This document shows, in pieces, positions 8,101 to 10,032 of a stretch of 10,032 bases of DNA. The position numbers were made by a program, and so were the translations under genes. Below the pieces are notes generated by a model. That model did no database searches. It was not told the origin of the DNA and saw only the letters and a program-made list of their open reading frames with translations. The stretch's first letter is position 1. Each line of letters begins with the position of its first letter. The stretch comes from Chloroflexota bacterium (GTDB lineage Bacteria; Chloroflexota; Anaerolineae; J102): assembly GCA_003353825.1 (NCBI GenBank), contig PIVW01000194.1:1-10032 (forward strand), written 5' to 3'.

Positions 8101-9250
8101 CAGCCATATCATCAAAGGCTTTGGAGTAGACAACGGTGGCACTGTTCATTATGTGCGATCCAATTCTCAGCAAAGTGAGCAGGGATATTACTATATTCAA
8201 CATCGAGCTGATGGTACCATTGTAGAGTCTCTACGACTACCTCATTTCGAGCAATATGCGTTAGATTTTCCAAAAGTGTTTGTTTCCAAAGATGGGAGCA
8301 CTAGCATATTTAGCACTCACTGGCGTAATGGAATTTACCACATGAAACGCACAGCACTTGGGGTCTGGACGGTTCCTGCCATAATCGAAAGAAGCGATCT
8401 TTCAACATCCTCAACTAACGAATCTGTTGCGATATTAACTATGATAGTTGACGAAGATTCTCGAGGAAGACAACATGTTCTGTGGGACCAATGGGATGGC
8501 CCCCTCTATACACAATCTATCTTCCAAGATGCGCCTGCCGGTAATGGCTCCATAACCCAATCAGCAAAACTACCATTAACTATGTCCGATCCCACACTCT
8601 CCTTTGTCTATCAATTCCATCAGACATCCGATGCAAATCCAAGCCAGTTCGAGGTAGTCGTTGAAAGTGAAGATGGCGCGCAGACGATATTCGAGACGAT
8701 CGAATATCAGCCTGAGTGGATTCATACCTGGGTCGATTTAAGCTCGTGGTTGGGGCAAGAGATCGCTGTACGTTTTCGCGTGAATCAGTCGGCCTCCAGT
8801 CCGTGCGCGACGTTTCGTCTTGATGAGATCACATTGGGTTCGGCTACTGCTCCAGATCTTTGGATAAGCCCAATGCCTGCGACAGCGCAACCCAGAGAAT
8901 CGACCGAGTTACAGATCTCGTACGGAAACCAGGGTGATGGACTTGCCGCCAACACACAGATCAGCCTTACCCTGCCTATCGATTTTCAATACCATTCAGC
9001 ATCACCTGAACCAGATGGGCTAGTGGGGCAACTCCTAAACTGGCGAATTGGAGACTTACCACTTGATCCTTTACAGAGTAGCGTGACGATTAGCGGTACC
9101 GTTGACGCAAATGTGCCCCTTGAGACAACACTTTCTTACCCTGTACAGATCTGGTCTGACACCATTGAATATGAACTCGCCAACAACAAAGCTAAAGGCT
9201 GGCTTTTTGTGGGTGGCCAGGAAATTTACATGCCAGTGATTCATCGTTGA
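5186..9250 (+). CDS. Large secreted multidomain protein: TolB-type repeats, FN3-like modules, beta-propeller, jelly-roll
   Basis: 1354 residues; function unknown, probably a surface or extracellular binding protein. A signal peptide is evident: MKH, a hydrophobic core IMIVLVATLIGIGLIL, and likely cleavage after SLA (residue 27). Next come PD40/TolB-like WD repeats (~112-355) with WSPDD (162), WSPDG (208), WSPDG (253) and WSPEG (302). Two FN3-like modules follow (~375-458 and ~462-555), both with YxxRVRxxDKAxNxExW. A CarboxypepD-regulatory-like segment covers ~555-643. A jelly-roll-like start (645-690, HTGQQALALGCQ) is followed by a propeller-like region (~702-1104) with about eight 'DxxGxxHxxW' strands, then the jelly-roll remainder (~1106-1218: LSFVYQF, WVDLSSWLGQEIAVRFRV, FRLDEITLG). 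A CARDB/DUF11-like domain (~1222-1335) and the tail EIYMPVIHR end it. No catalytic motif is recognised. The ATG at 5186 overlaps the hydroxylase stop (ATGA), with a GGTGA run at 5175-5179; an ATG at 5198 would lose the charged signal n-region. To the eye its codons are more AT-rich than those of the gene before it. Confidence 0.85.
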   Translation: MKHIMIVLVATLIGIGLILESSSVSLAQEPENTLAELKRDPWQAGTLPYLPKQRSPSARSIEAVMAERFEAITSNVLSSRTRIVYQSYVAGGWGINYAHGNGNYPTSISRYGTDLRPNLNSDATRVVFVSNRTGRFEIYSVNTDRTNLVQLTDTDELESDPMWSPDDNNIVYRRRRGSTWTLYKMAADGSGQKQLTRASGGENDIHPSWSPDGRKIVWVRARDDGTGKIYIMNADGSGQHAISERLPYLQFTRWSPDGEHLAFDFDADGDGLNELGIMKADGTGDILVYDPGPGLIDLWMGSWSPEGQHLMFSIVLYVIDSNQLYIQDSSIAALSLDTGKLTLIEENEIDMLPDWEAWDLLEPVSSMEPLETISASPIQLIWSGKDHGPAGLSGFDVQVRDSEDGIWQVWLKDSNLTSAGYKGVGGHSYDFRVRAGDKAGNVEEWRTSPDAVTTVENLPPISTVNKLSPLTRLNSTMLRWQNYDPGGSGVEYSEAQRRLDGTNEWQAWRSNMTTPYAFLPSPDGNTYHYRVRSVDKASNTEAWSGTIGDTWTTLYTWAISSTVTDVRDNSLSEVQLVTQDEVVASIDFEGTNSTYIVSKNPEYETTWQANDYGDLPLTLFDLPRDYWGITQDSEITVALPPPDNIFQDSHFENSEPDTAWKKDEGWWQIELKDWHTGQQALALGCQTPAFSPAEEAPVGSPASAYEPTSFSDAAIDQEGRVHVVFSNLVHDELTYVYRSQEGVWSSPKVLARLDGDNHAFSPAARIAVDDIGAVHIVWTVGITPYQSQIHYLRRAPNGEWGNQVILPGTSSRNYISNLKVAPNGHVHVVWHTWLRDDEHTFILYYSDSSPGSDTWSDPYVVFSRSRGGGGNPEAHLIAAEDGTTHIAWLSRSSMYGYNDMVWYRQRHPDGWWRDSREIYNSYQDRLQNLQLAVAENNAGIHLAWNRTENGSAAFYAHLPSITGKIDIVTYNHSHIIKGFGVDNGGTVHYVRSNSQQSEQGYYYIQHRADGTIVESLRLPHFEQYALDFPKVFVSKDGSTSIFSTHWRNGIYHMKRTALGVWTVPAIIERSDLSTSSTNESVAILTMIVDEDSRGRQHVLWDQWDGPLYTQSIFQDAPAGNGSITQSAKLPLTMSDPTLSFVYQFHQTSDANPSQFEVVVESEDGAQTIFETIEYQPEWIHTWVDLSSWLGQEIAVRFRVNQSASSPCATFRLDEITLGSATAPDLWISPMPATAQPRESTELQISYGNQGDGLAANTQISLTLPIDFQYHSASPEPDGLVGQLLNWRIGDLPLDPLQSSVTISGTVDANVPLETTLSYPVQIWSDTIEYELANNKAKGWLFVGGQEIYMPVIHR

Positions 9251-9320
9251 TGATAGCTGTGCGTGCATTCCCAGCACAAAACATACCCCGATCATTGCGG
9301 GTGTCCCAGACGAGAGGCCG

Positions 9321-9381
9321 TTTGTAGTAAGCGCTTCAGCGCTTCTGCGCACCTGTCACGCGATGAATCGCTTACTACGAA
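9321..9381. repeat. REP-like palindromic element with two inner hairpins
   Basis: The outer arms GTAGTAAGCG (9324-9333) and CGCTTACTAC (9369-9378) are perfect inverted repeats, extendable to 13 pairs with one G-T. Inside, AAGCGC-TTCA-GCGCTT (9329-9344) and GCGAT-GA-ATCGC (9360-9371) can each form their own hairpin, so the unit can switch between one long stem and two short ones. It sits between convergent genes, like bacterial REP/REPIN repeats. There is no T tract, so it is not a typical intrinsic terminator, although it could stall transcription from either side. Confidence 0.7.
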
Positions 9382-9384
9382 CCG
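9375..9384. repeat. Left target-site duplication of the MITE-like element
   Basis: CTACGAACCG here is repeated exactly at 9606-9615, on either side of a segment with terminal inverted repeats. If the final G belongs to the element, the duplication is 9 bp; otherwise 10 bp. Confidence 0.75.
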
Positions 9385-9605
9385 GCTACCAACTTAAGCC
9401 GAGACACTTTGCCATCAAAAGCAGCAGACTCAGTGGTGCTCATCACCTGCCGTAATGGGTTGGTGTGGACGAATTCTCACCATATATGTGGCAAGGTCAT
9501 CATCGTCTCTGTATATGGCGGTTTTCGACACTGCTCCCTTGCACCCAGGGTACTAATACTTTCGGGTTATACGAAAGTAGAGTGTCTCGGCTTAAGTGGA
9601 TAGCC
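9384..9605. mobile_element. MITE-like non-autonomous element, ~222 bp
   Basis: The terminal inverted repeats are 25 bp with 23 matches: 9384-9408 reads GGCTACCA followed by ACTTAAGCCGAGACACT, and the reverse complement of 9581-9605 reads GGCTATCC followed by the same 17 bases. It is flanked by 9-10 bp direct repeats, carries no credible gene, and is far too short for a transposase: the features of a miniature inverted-repeat transposable element. An 8-bp hairpin TACTTTCG/CGAAAGTA (9557-9564 and 9572-9579) lies directly inside the right end. Removing the element restores ...CGCTTACTACGAACCGAACATC, i.e. it inserted at the edge of the REP-like palindrome. The mobilising IS family is not identifiable from the ends alone. 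Confidence 0.8.
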
Positions 9606-9615
9606 CTACGAACCG
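9606..9615. repeat. Right target-site duplication of the MITE-like element
   Basis: An exact second copy of CTACGAACCG, immediately outside the right terminal inverted repeat. It pairs with the copy at 9375-9384. Confidence 0.75.
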
Positions 9616-9654
9616 AACATCTGTTAACACCACGATGAAGTGGTCGGCGTGGGT

Positions 9655-9990
9655 CTATTCTGCGCCCATGCCCAACCAGGCGATCATTTGGCGCAGTGCT
9701 TCATATGCATTCAGCCGCGCTGCATCTGTGCCGGCTGCCTCTGCCTCTTGTACATGCTGCTCCATCTGCCGTACTGCAATCGGCGTCATAGCGAGTACGG
9801 CATCCGCGGCGGAGGCTGTGTATTTCACGAGGATGTACCGTACCAGACAGGGGACCGGAACACCGGTAGCTCGGCTCAAGTTTTCAAGCGTGGACATGGG
9901 ATCGGCGATACTGTACGCGGCTACATCCGCCTTGAAGTTGGCGTGAGGGTCATTCTCATCCCACGTGGCGTGGTATGGGTAGAGTTCCAT
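9655..9990 (-). CDS. DUF6027-like small cytosolic protein
   Basis: 111 residues, no signal peptide or membrane segment. The sequence has a pattern I associate with the DUF6027 family (from memory): an N-terminal TWDENDPHANFKADVAAYSIADP (9-31), then LENLSRATGVPVPCLVRYILVKY (35-57), and a C-terminal helical part with EAEAAGTDAARLNAYEALRQMIAWL (82-106). No function is known to me. Residues ~34-56 look like a compact helix-turn-helix (helix, TGVP turn, helix), so nucleic-acid binding is possible but unproven. GAGG at 9999-10002 is eight bases before the ATG, supporting this start. It ends with TAG and is convergent with the large secreted-protein gene, 404 bases away across the repeat-rich region. 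Two long plus-strand open frames over the same bases are shadows with no family resemblance. Confidence 0.8.
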   Translation of the reverse strand: MELYPYHATWDENDPHANFKADVAAYSIADPMSTLENLSRATGVPVPCLVRYILVKYTASAADAVLAMTPIAVRQMEQHVQEAEAAGTDAARLNAYEALRQMIAWLGMGAE

Positions 9991-10002
9991 TAGTCAATCC
10001 TC

Positions 10003-10032
10003 GTGGTGAGAGGCGCTTCGGCGCATTGCGCG
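10003..10032. repeat. Probable second REP-like hairpin, cut by the window end
   Basis: GTGGTGAGAGGCGCTTCGGCGC, then ATTGCGCG, lines up with the start of the palindromic unit at 9324 (GTAGTAAGCGCTTCAGCGC, then TTCTGCGC). Both have GTRGTRA followed by a GCGC-TTCR-GCGC hairpin. Only the left part is present. It directly abuts the ribosome-binding site of the minus-strand DUF6027-like gene, so it would lie in that gene's 5' leader. Confidence 0.4.

Noticed and set aside
9284..9305. CCCG/CGGG inverted repeat as a terminator after the secreted-protein gene
   Set aside because: The stem is only four pairs, with a 7-base loop and no T run.
9409..9603. 64-codon plus-strand open frame inside the MITE-like element
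   Set aside because: It runs into the terminal inverted repeat, has no recognisable domain and no clear ribosome-binding site.
9596..9993. Plus-strand open frames of 116 and 117 codons over the last gene
   Set aside because: They are shadows of the minus-strand DUF6027-like gene, which has a good ribosome-binding site and a recognisable protein pattern.

Overview
The window looks like a chromosomal stretch from a member of the Chloroflexota (Anaerolineae/Caldilineae-like). This is an inference. It rests mainly on the 1354-residue secreted protein: TolB-type repeats, FN3-like modules, a jelly-roll domain and a C-terminal tail EIYMPVIHR, which resembles the 'YLPLxxR' tail I recall from many secreted Chloroflexota proteins. 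A small DUF6027-like gene and palindromic 'GTAGTAAGCGCTT...' intergenic elements fit the same picture. No taxonomic marker gene is present.

Layout: (1) 61-882, a DhnA/LacD-type class I (Schiff-base) aldolase. (2) 883-1352, a 470-bp non-coding stretch with an orphan perfect Shine-Dalgarno sequence, an exact 45-bp direct repeat and apparent remnants of a transposase N-terminus on the minus strand. (3) 1353-2093 and 2172-5189, a two-gene molybdenum hydroxylase unit: a small FAD-type subunit, then a fusion of a [2Fe-2S]-type domain to the molybdopterin-binding subunit. The pair matches the YgfM/XdhD type (the putative selenium-dependent molybdenum hydroxylase branch). (4) 5186-9250, a very large exported multidomain protein whose start codon overlaps the hydroxylase stop codon (ATGA). 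(5) 9251-9654, a convergent intergenic region with a REP-like double hairpin, into whose edge a ~222-bp MITE-like element has inserted with 9-10 bp target duplications. (6) 9655-9990 on the minus strand, a 111-residue DUF6027-like protein, preceded at the window edge by what looks like a second REP-like hairpin.

The most striking observation is in the hydroxylase. The ferredoxin-like and four-helix [2Fe-2S] domains are recognisable over their whole length, but all eight cluster-ligating cysteines are replaced (Ser38, Thr43, Ala46, Ala57, Ser97, Ala100, Asp132, Glu134). The molybdenum-site motifs (GGGFGAK, AYRGYGAPQ and the catalytic Glu in GAKAIAE) are kept, and the FAD subunit is short with altered flavin-binding loops. 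From memory E. coli XdhD is likewise cysteine-free at these positions, so this may be a family trait rather than a local accident. It implies an enzyme with an intact active site and no conventional Fe-S electron chain. The second notable item is the translational overlap between this cytosolic-type enzyme and a secreted protein in which a beta-propeller appears to be inserted into a jelly-roll domain.
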